From Myxococcota bacterium (lineage in GTDB: Bacteria; Myxococcota_C; UBA6777), in assembly GCA_023150835.1 (NCBI GenBank), contig JAKLKB010000008.1, positions 18,361 to 82,360 on the forward strand: DNA of 64,000 bases, read 5' to 3'. The notes under the pieces were generated by a model. The model had not been told where the DNA came from. It searched no databases and was given only the letters and a program-made list of their open reading frames with translations. The position numbers and the translations under genes are program-made. Of the stretch, positions 17,576 to 27,330 are shown one piece after another. Position 1 is the first letter of the stretch, and each line of letters begins with the position of its first letter.

Positions 17576-17838
17576 TCATACAACATCCGAAAGATCTGTG
17601 ATCGAAGGATAGGTGCGATCTGCTGTGACTGCCCTGTTCTTGGGCAGCCACAGGGGGCTGCCCCTACTTTTTCGCTTACTTCACGGACGGATTTCGTATC
17701 ACTGTTCTTGGGCAGCCACAGGGGGCTGCCCCTACTTTTTCGCTTACTTCACGGACGGATTTCGTATCACTTTTTCTTGGGCAACCACAGGGGGCTGCCC
17801 CTACTTTTTCGCTTACTTCACGGACGGATTTCGTATCA
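17576..17838 (+). repeat. Family A element with hairpin/right arm tandemly triplicated (~68-bp unit x3)
   Basis: Left end TCATACAACATCCG; three successive copies of TTCTTGGGCA(G/A)CCACAGGGGGCTGCCCCTACTTTTTCGCTTACTTCACGGACGGATTTCGTATCAC. Confidence 0.93.
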
Positions 17839-17840
17839 CT

Positions 17841-18515
17841 TTAGGGGGTGGCGAGTTCAGCATAGCGAAAGCGTGGGAATCCAGAGTTTCCTTTGTCGTC
17901 GTAGTATTTGAGCATTTGTAGCTTATAGTATTTCTTTTCTGCGGTGCGTACGACATAAAGAAATTCAGAGCGGGGGGCGAGGACGTGTTTGAGAAGGTCA
18001 TAGTAGTACCACTCTCCTTCTCGGCCAAAAGCGGAACGTGGTTCGTTCAGATTATTTCCTGTCTCATCCGCAAGATAGCCCTCTGTGGGGGCTTTTTCGA
18101 GAGCGTCGAAGTCTTTGTCGCGTAAGAGGGCGACTGTGGTGTCGCCTTCGCCGCTGACGCCGCTGTTGGTCTTGATGAAGTAGCGTCGGAAAGCGAGGTG
18201 CCAGCTTTTGTCTTTGTTCGGTGGTGAAGTGGGCTTGATCTCGGTGCTTTGGCCAAAGGCAAAGTAGATCCATTGATCGGGGTTGGAGGCGTTGATCTGG
18301 GTTTCCCATACGCCCGGGCGTTGTTCTTTGAGCGAGACAGGCGGACCGGGTAGAGTTTTGACTTTGATATCGTTGGGTTTTTGGTTTGGATCGCGCAACG
18401 AAGGCGCACAGCCCGCAAGCCACAAAAGAGCAACGGCAAAACATAGGAGCAGCAAGGTGTGGCTGCCCAAGAACAGGGCGGCTCTAGCGACTCGCACTAT
18501 CTTTCGAGCGCGCAT
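17841..18515 (-). CDS. HmuY-like heme-binding lipoprotein
   Basis: Lipobox LLLLCFAVALLWLAGC; WIYFAFGQSTEI...SWHLAFRRYFIKTNSGVSGEGDTTVALL...FLYVVRTAEKKYYKLQMLKYYDDKGNSGFPRFRY matches the HmuY pattern. ORF extends to 18587; ATG 18515 is the likeliest start. Confidence 0.85.
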   Translation of the reverse strand: MRARKIVRVARAALFLGSHTLLLLCFAVALLWLAGCAPSLRDPNQKPNDIKVKTLPGPPVSLKEQRPGVWETQINASNPDQWIYFAFGQSTEIKPTSPPNKDKSWHLAFRRYFIKTNSGVSGEGDTTVALLRDKDFDALEKAPTEGYLADETGNNLNEPRSAFGREGEWYYYDLLKHVLAPRSEFLYVVRTAEKKYYKLQMLKYYDDKGNSGFPRFRYAELATP

Positions 18516-18534
18516 CTCTCGGATATCGTACAAG
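18457..18534 (-). repeat. Truncated family A element (left arm), overlapping the 5' end of the HmuY-like gene
   Basis: Reverse complement CTTGTACGATATCCGAGAGATGCGCGCTCGAAAGATAGTGCG...CCCTGTTCTTGGGCAGCCACACC. Confidence 0.78.
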
Positions 18535-18647
18535 CGGTGATCGATCTGTGTGATCGGGTGGGTGGGGGAGGGGTGGTTGTTGTGCATGATGGCTCCGTTG
18601 ATGGGAGAGGGTCTTGGTTTGTTGCACGATATCTTCGCTCTCAGTGA

Positions 18648-21104
18648 TCAATATTGTCCGCGTACACCAAGGAAAAAAGTTCGAGGTCGGATGGGAAGCC
18701 ATTGATGGTTTCCCGAGCCAAGGATATTTTGGGCTGCGGCAAATACTTCGAGTCGGCGGTCAAAAAAAGAGCGGCTTAGGCGTGCGTGTAAAAGAACGTA
18801 AGGATCGATGCGGAGGGTGTCGTCTTTTTGATCGCCGTTGGTGTCGAGGAAAGCAAAACGCTCACCTTCAAAGATCCCACGTACAGTCAGTTGGAGATGG
18901 AGCCAAGGATCTTGGAGGGTGATCTGGGCGTGTGCGCGATGAAGGGCGCGCAGCGCAAGAGGCCGATTGTTTGGATGATCGATCGTGTCTGTCAGATTGT
19001 AGCCGACCTCAAAAGAAAACAGGCGGTGGGGGGTGAGACGAACCACCGCTTCGAGGCCGCGTGTGGTGGCCGAAGCGATGTTGGCGTATTGGACGCGGAA
19101 GGTGCCGGGCTTGGCCGGGTCGGTGATGACTTGTTCGATGATCAAGTTGTCGATCAGGTTGTAGAAGCCTTGGACAGAGAGCCACAGCCACGAGACCGCT
19201 TGCCACTCCGCACCGAGTTGGAAGCCGTTGGCGAATTCGGGTGCAAGGGCAGGATTGCCCTCGACAACATAACCGACGCTGTTGTTTTCAAAGGTGAGGA
19301 AAAGCTCTTTGAAGGAAGGAGCGCGAAAAGCGCGGCCATAGCTTGCGCGTAGGATCAACCCGGGCAGCGGGTCAAAGCGCACCGCAAGCTTGGGGTTGAT
19401 CGCGTAGCCGAATTGAGAGTCCAATTCAAAGCGAACACCCGGGACGACGCTGAGGCGAGGTGTGTCAACGAGCGGTATCCACTCGTATTGGGCATAGACC
19501 GCGCCTCGGCCGCGATGTGCAAAGCTGTCCTTGATGCGGTCAGCGCGCAAGTTTTCATAAAGTCCCTCAAGTCCGAGCGTCAGGATGTGTTGTGTCCCAA
19601 AAGCTCGATCCATCTGAAGGTTGGCTTGGAGTAGCCAGTCGAACGTTTCTTCGTAGAGATCGAAGGCATCGGAGCCTTGTTGATCGTAGAGAAATTGGTC
19701 GCGAAAAAAAGCAAAGTGCAGCGAAGACTTGATCCGTGTTGGTCCAGAAAGAACAGAATCTGTACTGAGGGTGAGGGTGGCTGTTTCGGTCCGATTTTTT
19801 CGATCAAAGACCGCGCCTGAGGTGGACGCATCGATCCCTGCGCGATCTTGGTAGAGATAATTTCCGCGCAAACTGATCCCAAATCGAGGAGAAGCGCGGT
19901 AAGAGGCGCGCCCTTCGACTTGGAGGATCTCGTTGGAACTTCCCGAGGTGGAAGCGAGGGGATCGCGGTCAGGGAGTTGGTAGGCGTCATAACGGTGCCA
20001 ACCAAGGGAGAGCTGCACATCCCATGCTTTTTGCTTCATGCCAAAGTAGCCCGTCAGATCGAGCAGATGGCCGCCACCGTTGCCATAACGAAGAAATCCC
20101 CCCGCTTCAATGGGTTTTTTGCTGCGCCGTGTGATGATATTGATCACGCCGCCGATGGCATCGGAGCCATAGAGTGCGGAAGAGGGGCCTTTGACGATCT
20201 CCACACGTTCGATGCGCTCAAGCGGAAAGCGTTGAAGATCGATCACTCCGCGCACGCGGCCAGAAACGCGTTCTCCGTCGATCAAGATCAGAACATACTT
20301 GGCATCGAGTCCTTGGAGGCGGACGCCCACCCCTCCGGCTTGATCGAAACTTAATTGAATTCCGCTGTGTGTTTGAAGGATATCCGAAAGGGTAGCGGCG
20401 GAGGTTTTTTCCAATTGGCTTCGGGTGATCACTTCGACGCTGTTGACGGTATCTTTGAGGCGCTGTTGCGTGCGTGCGCCTGTGACCACGATCGTGTCTT
20501 CCGAGGTATTGAATGAGACCGGTGTTGTGGGCTTTGTGGAGGTGTTGGAAGATGTCGATGCAGCGGGCTTTGTGGAGGTGTTGGAAGATGTCGATGCAGC
20601 GGGCTTTGTGGAGGTGTTGGAAGATGTCGATGCAGCGGGCTTTGTGGAGGTGGTTGCGTGCGAGGGTACGGGCTTTGTCGAGGTGGTCGCGTGCGAGGGT
20701 ACGGGCTTTGTAGAGGTGGTCGCGTGCGAGGGTACGGGTTTAGAGGTAGGTGTGGCTTGCGAAGAAGGAGGCGTGGCAGATGCAAAAGGTGCGAAGTATA
20801 GGCAAAAAACAACAAGAGCAGACAACGCGACGCGATGTGCAAGGTTGTGCGTGGCTCGAAGTGTCGGGGGATACGAAGTGCGTTGAGGAGTGAGGAGAGT
20901 AGGCCACGAAAGGGCGATGTTTTGAGGTTTGGGGGGGATAGAGGAGTGTGTGGCCGTTTGCATCCGAGAAGGTTCTTTCTTGTGGGGGCGCGGTGGTGTC
21001 GCGCTATCTTGGTTTCGGGGGTTGGTATGCTGTTTTTGCAGTGGGTTGTCAATCATGAAAGGAAGCCGCGCAGTGGGCGTTTCAAGTTCATTTGGATCGC
21101 GCAC
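18648..21104 (-). CDS. TonB-dependent outer-membrane receptor (probable heme/siderophore receptor)
   Basis: EDTIVVTGARTQQRLKDTVNSVEVIT TonB box/plug, RIERVEIVKGPSSALYGSDAIGGVINIITRR, C-terminal aromatic FLGVRGQY. True start probably internal (e.g. near 20963). Confidence 0.93.
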   Translation of the reverse strand: MRDPNELETPTARLPFMIDNPLQKQHTNPRNQDSATPPRPHKKEPSRMQTATHSSIPPKPQNIALSWPTLLTPQRTSYPPTLRATHNLAHRVALSALVVFCLYFAPFASATPPSSQATPTSKPVPSHATTSTKPVPSHATTSTKPVPSHATTSTKPAASTSSNTSTKPAASTSSNTSTKPAASTSSNTSTKPTTPVSFNTSEDTIVVTGARTQQRLKDTVNSVEVITRSQLEKTSAATLSDILQTHSGIQLSFDQAGGVGVRLQGLDAKYVLILIDGERVSGRVRGVIDLQRFPLERIERVEIVKGPSSALYGSDAIGGVINIITRRSKKPIEAGGFLRYGNGGGHLLDLTGYFGMKQKAWDVQLSLGWHRYDAYQLPDRDPLASTSGSSNEILQVEGRASYRASPRFGISLRGNYLYQDRAGIDASTSGAVFDRKNRTETATLTLSTDSVLSGPTRIKSSLHFAFFRDQFLYDQQGSDAFDLYEETFDWLLQANLQMDRAFGTQHILTLGLEGLYENLRADRIKDSFAHRGRGAVYAQYEWIPLVDTPRLSVVPGVRFELDSQFGYAINPKLAVRFDPLPGLILRASYGRAFRAPSFKELFLTFENNSVGYVVEGNPALAPEFANGFQLGAEWQAVSWLWLSVQGFYNLIDNLIIEQVITDPAKPGTFRVQYANIASATTRGLEAVVRLTPHRLFSFEVGYNLTDTIDHPNNRPLALRALHRAHAQITLQDPWLHLQLTVRGIFEGERFAFLDTNGDQKDDTLRIDPYVLLHARLSRSFFDRRLEVFAAAQNILGSGNHQWLPIRPRTFFLGVRGQY
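20525..20760 (-). repeat. Two adjacent in-frame tandem repeats (36 bp x3 and 33 bp x3) in receptor N-terminal linker
   Basis: 'gtggaggtgttggaagatgtcgatgcagcgggcttt' x3, then '(g/t)aggtggt(t/c)gcgtgcgagggtacgggcttt' x3; encode STKPAASTSSNT and TSTKPVPSHAT units. Confidence 0.9.
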
Positions 21105-21294
21105 CGATAGGGGGTTGCGAAAAGCTGTGGCTGTGGGCGCGCATCTTTTGTGCTAAAGGAGCGCGGTGTGTTTTGGATGCGGCGTTTGGGCGAGAGGATT
21201 GATCGAAGAAGGTGTTTGCGAGGAGCGAACGCACAGAAACTGCGTGTGCATCCGTCAATAGGATGGATCGAAGTAAGGTATTTGGGAGGAACAG

Positions 21295-21990
21295 ATGGGA
21301 AATTATGTGTGTGGCGAGCCGTTGTGCTTGTGGGAAGAAGAGGGTTTGTGGGTGTTTTCAAAGCCTTCGGGGATGTGTACACATCCCGCGCATGGGGAAG
21401 AGGGAGAGGATCTGTTGTCGTGGGCGCGTCGTGTGTGCGGTGCATCAGAGGCGTTAGCGCCTGTGCATCGGCTGGACCGGGAGACGAGTGGTTTGGTGGT
21501 GTGTAGCGAAGATCCACAGATGCGCGGTGGGATGGGGATCTGGTTTCGTGACGGAGCGATCCGCAAGGTGTATCTTGCGTTGGTGTACGGCTGCACCCGA
21601 AGCAAGGGAGTGATCGACAAGCCGCTTTCAGATGCACGCCGAGAGAAGCCGTTAGAGGCGATCACGCGGTATCGGTGTTTGGAGGTGTTTTTGGAGCGTG
21701 CTTCGTTGGTGGAGGTGGAGCCTGAGACGGGGCGAAAACATCAGATCCGACGGCACTTTCAAGGGATCGGCCATAGCGTCGTGGGGGATGCGCGTTATCC
21801 ACCCCCGCGCTGGCGTGCGCTGCCGGGATTTCCGGGGCGTTTGTGGCTGCATGCCGCAAAGATGATCTTGCCGAATGGACGGTCTTTTGAATCTCCCTTA
21901 TCTGAAGAGTTGGAGCAACATCTGCGGATCTTGCGCGAGGCCAACGAACAATGCGTCGCTGCTTCGAGCGCCTCGGCTCGTAAACCTTAA
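21295..21990 (+). CDS. RluA-family rRNA/tRNA pseudouridine synthase
   Basis: APVHRLDRETSGLVV catalytic motif (HRLDxxTSG), ETGRKHQIRRHFQGIGHSVVGDARY. Confidence 0.93.
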   Translation: MGNYVCGEPLCLWEEEGLWVFSKPSGMCTHPAHGEEGEDLLSWARRVCGASEALAPVHRLDRETSGLVVCSEDPQMRGGMGIWFRDGAIRKVYLALVYGCTRSKGVIDKPLSDARREKPLEAITRYRCLEVFLERASLVEVEPETGRKHQIRRHFQGIGHSVVGDARYPPPRWRALPGFPGRLWLHAAKMILPNGRSFESPLSEELEQHLRILREANEQCVAASSASARKP

Positions 21991-21994
21991 AGAG

Positions 21995-22065
21995 AGTGCA
22001 GGTTTTTCAAACCAACGACCCTGTCGCTTGGGCGTTCGCGAGCGCGGCTTTTTTTGGCTACTGCG
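21995..22065 (+). repeat. Right arm of a family C element
   Basis: AGGTTTTTCAAACCAACGACCCTGTCGCTTGGGCGTTCGCGAGCGCGGCTTTTTTTGGCTACTGCGT. Confidence 0.6.
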
Positions 22066-22399
22066 TGGCACCTATGTGTCATGGTTATTCTGTTGTTTTC
22101 GGTGAAAATGTCCAGTTCTGACAGCGGAATCAAGAATCGCACCGATACTTTGCTTTTGCTCTTTTTCGTTGTTTTCCGTACGCAAGCTCTTGGATAAATG
22201 AGGAATGCGTGTCTTGTGCGTGATATCTGTGCAGCATGAGCGTTATCCCGCACGGAGAGACGAAAAGACAGACGATCTTGCGTAATCGTTCTTTTGCGTA
22301 CGCCATCGATGTTTCCTTTGTCGCCGTTCACTTCTTATTTTTTACACGATATCAAACGGTTGCACAACCGAGGGGACACCTCAGCCTAATTGGGGTATT

Positions 22400-23962
22400 T
22401 TAGATCCAGTTTTCAGGGATAGTTTGTGCGTCGAGGTTCCAGAGCCCGTTGAGGACGTAGAGCATATCGCGAGCGGGTGCGGGGGTATCGCGCAGGCCGC
22501 TGATATGGTCGCGGATGGAGCGGATGGATTCGAGGGCATCTTCGCGGGAGAGGCGGGAGAAGTTGGGTGCGGGGAGGCCGAGGGCGGCGTATCCTTGGCG
22601 GATGGCGTCGCCGTAATGTTCTTGGAAGTGACCGCGAATGTGGGAGTTGTAGAAGAGGGTGCGGATGGTTTGATCGCGTCGGGCTTCGAGTTCGGTGCGT
22701 TCGATGTTGGAGAGTCCGGGTTGTTGGAGCAGCGATTGGAGTTGGTTGTAATAAGTGCGAAGGGGGCCTTGTTGGGAGTTCGTCACTTCTTCTTGTCCTT
22801 GGAAAAAGCGTTCAAAAGTGGCTTCATTGGATCGGACAAGTTCGTAGAGTTGGGCCATACTTTGGCCAGAGAGCGGGATATCGCGGCCAACGACAGCGAC
22901 ATCGAGGTTTTCGGCCTTACGGATGCCGCGTTGTAGGAGGTTGGCGGCGGTTTGATCGATGTCGACGCCCGCCCCGCGAGTGGTGCGTTCCCAAGCGGCT
23001 TGGTGGGTGGTTGCGCCAGAACCCGAGCCGGGGGCCGAGCCGCTGTAAGCCCAGATGGTTTTGGTGTTGGGAAACATCTCTTGGTACATCAGGTGTTTGG
23101 AGCGTCCGCCGGAGTAGCAAGCGGAAAGGTGGAGGTCTTCGACTTGTGCAGCGGCGCGGGGCATGGCAGCGGTGAGTCCGCGCATGGTGTCCCATGAGAT
23201 GCGACCATTGTCGTCGCCCCAGACGCCCGAACCGACGTGGTGTCCAGAGATCAGAAGGCGTGAGGGGATGGATCCGCCTTTTTCTGCGCGTGACCAGACT
23301 TGGGCGATCTGAGCGACTTCGTCGCGTGCGTTGTCGCCTGTATTTTTCAAGACATCGGCGATCTTTGCGGATTGTTCAGCGGGAAGGCCGAGGGTTTGAA
23401 CGAATCCATTGCGCCCGTCGTTGGTGGTGAGATCGTAGGTTTGGTTCCCGACACGGATCTTGTCTGCGCCGATGCGGGAATTCGTGATGGTATGGAGAGT
23501 TGCGCCTGTTTTGCGCAGCTCGTTGATCTCGTGTTTGGCGCCTGCGCTGGTGCGGGTTTCGTTGTTCATGCCGATGAACAAGATCTCGTCATTGCTGCGT
23601 GGGGTGTTGTTGGTGGGGTTGGTTTGGGGGGCGGAGGCTTGGAGGGAGGCGTCTTGGAGCATTAGACCGAGGACGCTTGCGGTTTTGCCTGCTTGTGTGG
23701 GGGTGGCTTGGCCCGAAGGGGCGGGAGCGGCTGCGATTAGAGTGGTGGAGTTGCCGTCGCGGTCAAAGTTATCGGCCATGCGCCACGCTTCTTGGGCGTC
23801 GATCTTTCCGTCGTTGTTGCGGTCTGCGCGTTGGAGTTGTTGGAGATTGAGGCCGTTGTCCGTGAGTTTTTGTTGGGCGTTGGGGTTGGTGCGGACTTTT
23901 TCGAGGTCGATGGTTTTGGTGTTGTTTTGCGTGAGGAAGTCTTGTCGGTTGATCTTGGTCAT
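22400..23962 (-). CDS. EF-hand protein with caspase-like (clan CD-type) His/Cys motifs
   Basis: N-terminal DRNNDGKIDAQEA and DNFDRDGNS Ca-binding loops; SRLLISGHHVGSGVWGD (His) and VEDLHLSACYSGGRSK (Cys) spaced like caspase/metacaspase dyads. Confidence 0.65.
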   Translation of the reverse strand: MTKINRQDFLTQNNTKTIDLEKVRTNPNAQQKLTDNGLNLQQLQRADRNNDGKIDAQEAWRMADNFDRDGNSTTLIAAAPAPSGQATPTQAGKTASVLGLMLQDASLQASAPQTNPTNNTPRSNDEILFIGMNNETRTSAGAKHEINELRKTGATLHTITNSRIGADKIRVGNQTYDLTTNDGRNGFVQTLGLPAEQSAKIADVLKNTGDNARDEVAQIAQVWSRAEKGGSIPSRLLISGHHVGSGVWGDDNGRISWDTMRGLTAAMPRAAAQVEDLHLSACYSGGRSKHLMYQEMFPNTKTIWAYSGSAPGSGSGATTHQAAWERTTRGAGVDIDQTAANLLQRGIRKAENLDVAVVGRDIPLSGQSMAQLYELVRSNEATFERFFQGQEEVTNSQQGPLRTYYNQLQSLLQQPGLSNIERTELEARRDQTIRTLFYNSHIRGHFQEHYGDAIRQGYAALGLPAPNFSRLSREDALESIRSIRDHISGLRDTPAPARDMLYVLNGLWNLDAQTIPENWI

Positions 23963-24119
23963 GGGTCAAAGGCTCCGAAAGGGTTGTGTTGTGGGGTGCT
24001 TGTGCGGGGTGAAGAGAGCAGGAGGTTGGTTGCAAAAACAGAGGCGTCGACAAGCACGTGTTTGGGGGAGATAGAATAGCGCCGAGGTGTCTTTTTGGAA
24101 AGGGATTCTTTCAAAAAAA

Positions 24120-27100
24120 TCAGGAGGGCGTCCGTCGGGGCGGCGCGGGTTGAGAGGAGGGGGAGGATCGGAAAAAGGGGGGCGGTGCGGAAGGGGTCGG
24201 ATTATTCGGTGGGATGGGTCGAGTGGAGGGTGTTGGATGGGGGAGTGAAGCGGGTTGAGTAGAGGGGGAGAGTTGAAGGGTGCGTTGAACGAGTTGTCGG
24301 TTTGGGTGAGAAAGAGAGCGGCGGAGTTGTTCGATGTCTAGGGGGCCGCCGAGTTTTTTGAGAGCGATGCGTGCGGCTTTTTTGAGTTGTGGATCGGGAT
24401 CGTTGGGTTGCCGGAGCAGTGCGGGGATGGCTTTGGCTGCGGCAGGGCCGATCTCGCCGATGGCACGGGCGGCACGCCATCGAATGAATGGGCTGCGATC
24501 TTCGAGGAGCAGGATCAGGTCGTCGAGCGCGGGGAGGGCAGCAGGGCCGAGGAGCGCAAGAGATTCTGTGGCTCTCCAGCGAAGTTGTGTAAAGGAGTGC
24601 TTGAGGGCGCGGCGAAGGCTAGGCAACAGAGGCAAAAGAGTTCGTGGTTGGGCGTTGAGGATATCGAGGACGCGCACGCGGATGATTAAGTGAGGGTGTT
24701 CGATGGCGCGGAGGAGATGAGGGATCGCTCGGGTTTTTTGTCGCAGTAAGGCGCGTCGGGCTTCGTGCCATGCGCGGCGTCGGCGGAGAGCAAAGATCAA
24801 GTTCGGGACAAGAGGTGTGGCGTGATGTGGGATCTCGGCGAGTGTTGCGCAAGATTCGCGGGCAATACGCGGGTTAGGCGAATGAAGGGCGCGTTGGAGG
24901 TGGGGAAGGGCATGGGGGATATCTTGTTGAAGCAGAGCGATCAGGCTGTGTTGGAGAGAACTATCGGTGTGTGGAGCGCCCATGAGTTGTATCAGGTGGG
25001 GGAAGACAGGAGCGATCGCGGCTTTGTGCGTTCGCAGCGTTTGGATGGCTTTTTCTTGGACGTTGCGGTCTGCGTGTGTGAGCGCATAGGCAAGGAGCGA
25101 AAGGTTGTGTGGGGCGTGTGCTTCGATCTCGTCCCAACGAGCGATCTTTTGGTGGGCAGGCGCATGATCGAGAAACTCTGCAAGAGGCCGTTGTTCGGTC
25201 GGAATAGCCTGTCGCATCAAAAAGCGTTGTGCGCGGTAGTAGGCTTGGCGGAGGGCTTGGGGATCTTGTTTGGGATCGAGTGCGCGCAGGGCAAGGGCGG
25301 CCGTCTTTTGGACGATCAAGGAAGGATCGCGCAGGGTTTTTTGCAGCAAAGCAAGCAGATCGGGGCGGGAGAGGCCGCGCAAAAGCAGACTTTTGAGGGC
25401 TTCGTTGCGAACGAGTTCGTCTTCGTCGGCAAGGGCTTGTTTGAGGCGCTCAAGGATCTGTGTTGCGTGTGGTGTGTGATGCGGGAGAATTTTTCCAAGA
25501 ATTCGGACTGTGTCTTGGCGAACTTTCCAATGGATATCGCGGGTTGCCTCGAACAGATCGAAAAGCAGAGGAGCCGCTTTTTCTCCCATGTGTTCGATGG
25601 CTTGGGTGGCGACGGCGCGGTAGCGAAAGTCTGGCGACTGGAGGGTTTGTCGGAATAGGGCGAGGACGCTAGGTGTGGGGATTTGGAGGCGCCCGAGAGA
25701 CAAGAGGGCTTGGCGGGTGATGTAGAAAGGGGAGCGTCGGGCAAGTTGAAGAAGTTCAGGAAGTGTGATTCGAGAAAAACTCGGGATGTCACCGAGTGTT
25801 TGAACGATACGCATTTGGATACGATGATGCTGTCCACGCAAGAGAGAGAGGATGCTTGGGACAGCGAGAGGACCGATCGCGCTGAAGATCTGTGCGATCT
25901 TGTGTTGGACACGTTGGGTTCCGTATCGGTCGAGGGCGGCGATGATCTCGGGGAGAGCGTGCAGCGCATAAGCAGGATGGGGCTGCAAAGCGCGTAGGGC
26001 AAAGAAGACGTGGGGTTCTTTTTTTGTGATATGAAGGAGTTTTTTCCATGCAAAAAAAGAAGAATCGTCGAGCAATTTTGAGGAATAAACTCTTGCGGCG
26101 TAAAGAAGATCTTCGGGATCTTGGGTGAATTGAAAGAAGCGCTTGAGGGGAGGCTGGAGGGTGGAGGGGGGGAGTTGTAGACGAGGCAGGCTGCGCAAGG
26201 CGTGTTGGCGGACTTGAAAGCTTGGGTCGTAGAGAAGAGCAAATAGCGCAGGTGCGGCAGGTTGGGCTTTCGGTCCGATTTTTCCGAGCGCCCAAGCAGA
26301 AGTGCGTCGGATCTGCCATTGGGCAGCGTGCGTGGCTCGGATCAGGTCTTGGAGTGCGGGGGAAGCGGCGGGGCCGAAGAGTCCGAGAGTATAGGCTGCG
26401 TTCGCACGTTGGCGCCAATGTCCGTCCTGCAAGGCGATACGAAGGGCAGGAAGAACTTTGGGGCCGATCTTGTGGAGTGTTTTTGTGGAGGCGTCTCGCA
26501 CGGATTTGACAGGATCATTGAGTCGAAAGAGCAGAGGTAGGCGAAGAGAATAAGCCAGCACACCGAGTTTTCCAGCGATCTTGATCCCACGTCGGCGAAG
26601 ATCGGCAGAAGGGGAGTGCAGGAGTACGCGGATGGTGGGCAAGACAAGGGGACCCATACGTGCGATGGCTTCGATGCTTTGGCCTGCAAGGTGGCGTAAT
26701 TTTAAGGTTTCCAAGAGGGTGGGGAGGGCTTGTTGGGCAAGGGGGCCGATGCGCCCGATGGCAAAGATGGCTGTGTTGCGCAGTCGGAGATCCGCTTCTT
26801 CGCGGGCGATCTGGATGAGAATGGGGGTGGCAGGCCACGCAGGGGTTCCAAAGGAGCCGATCACAAAAAGAGCAAGGGTGCGCTGTGGGATGGGTAGGGT
26901 CTCGTCTTTGGCGATGGCTTCGAGAGAAGGCAAGAGCAGCGGGCCGATGGTTCGGAGGGTTTGGATGGCCTGAGCGCGCAAGGGGCCTTTGCTTTGATGC
27001 GCGAGCAGAAAGATCTCGGGAGCAGCGGGGAGTGCGGCAGGACCGAGATCTTGGAGCAAAGGGAGGATCGCGAGATGAAGTCTCGGATGGGGAAGGCGGA

Positions 27101-27314
27101 GGGCGCGTCGCAGCGAAGGAAGGGCATACGTGCGCATTCGCTTGAAATAGTGTTGTGCTTGTTGGCGCTTTGAGGGCGAAGGGTCGAGAAGCTCGCTTAG
27201 TTTCCGATCATGGAGGGAGCGAGGCTGCGCAACAGGCGATGTACAGGCCATCTTCAAAAAGGCGCACACACCAAGGCTGAGCAACATTGTTGGAAAGCGA
27301 AGAGAGCGGTACAT
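24120..27314 (-). CDS. HEAT-repeat lipoprotein
   Basis: Signal/lipobox MLLSLGVCAFLKMACTS; >20 repeats of the type 'GPxALPxLxxLLxxxxxxxRxxAxxALGxIGP'. Confidence 0.88.
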   Translation of the reverse strand: MYRSLRFPTMLLSLGVCAFLKMACTSPVAQPRSLHDRKLSELLDPSPSKRQQAQHYFKRMRTYALPSLRRALRLPHPRLHLAILPLLQDLGPAALPAAPEIFLLAHQSKGPLRAQAIQTLRTIGPLLLPSLEAIAKDETLPIPQRTLALFVIGSFGTPAWPATPILIQIAREEADLRLRNTAIFAIGRIGPLAQQALPTLLETLKLRHLAGQSIEAIARMGPLVLPTIRVLLHSPSADLRRRGIKIAGKLGVLAYSLRLPLLFRLNDPVKSVRDASTKTLHKIGPKVLPALRIALQDGHWRQRANAAYTLGLFGPAASPALQDLIRATHAAQWQIRRTSAWALGKIGPKAQPAAPALFALLYDPSFQVRQHALRSLPRLQLPPSTLQPPLKRFFQFTQDPEDLLYAARVYSSKLLDDSSFFAWKKLLHITKKEPHVFFALRALQPHPAYALHALPEIIAALDRYGTQRVQHKIAQIFSAIGPLAVPSILSLLRGQHHRIQMRIVQTLGDIPSFSRITLPELLQLARRSPFYITRQALLSLGRLQIPTPSVLALFRQTLQSPDFRYRAVATQAIEHMGEKAAPLLFDLFEATRDIHWKVRQDTVRILGKILPHHTPHATQILERLKQALADEDELVRNEALKSLLLRGLSRPDLLALLQKTLRDPSLIVQKTAALALRALDPKQDPQALRQAYYRAQRFLMRQAIPTEQRPLAEFLDHAPAHQKIARWDEIEAHAPHNLSLLAYALTHADRNVQEKAIQTLRTHKAAIAPVFPHLIQLMGAPHTDSSLQHSLIALLQQDIPHALPHLQRALHSPNPRIARESCATLAEIPHHATPLVPNLIFALRRRRAWHEARRALLRQKTRAIPHLLRAIEHPHLIIRVRVLDILNAQPRTLLPLLPSLRRALKHSFTQLRWRATESLALLGPAALPALDDLILLLEDRSPFIRWRAARAIGEIGPAAAKAIPALLRQPNDPDPQLKKAARIALKKLGGPLDIEQLRRSLSHPNRQLVQRTLQLSPSTQPASLPHPTPSTRPIPPNNPTPSAPPPFFRSSPSSQPAPPRRTPS

Positions 27315-27330
27315 CGGGGCTCCAGAGAGG

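Noticed and set aside
17613-17921. 102-aa ORF of repeated 'LFLGSHRGLPLLFRLLHGRISYH'
   Set aside because: It is the translation of the triplicated family A element, not an independent gene; useful only as a marker of the repeat.
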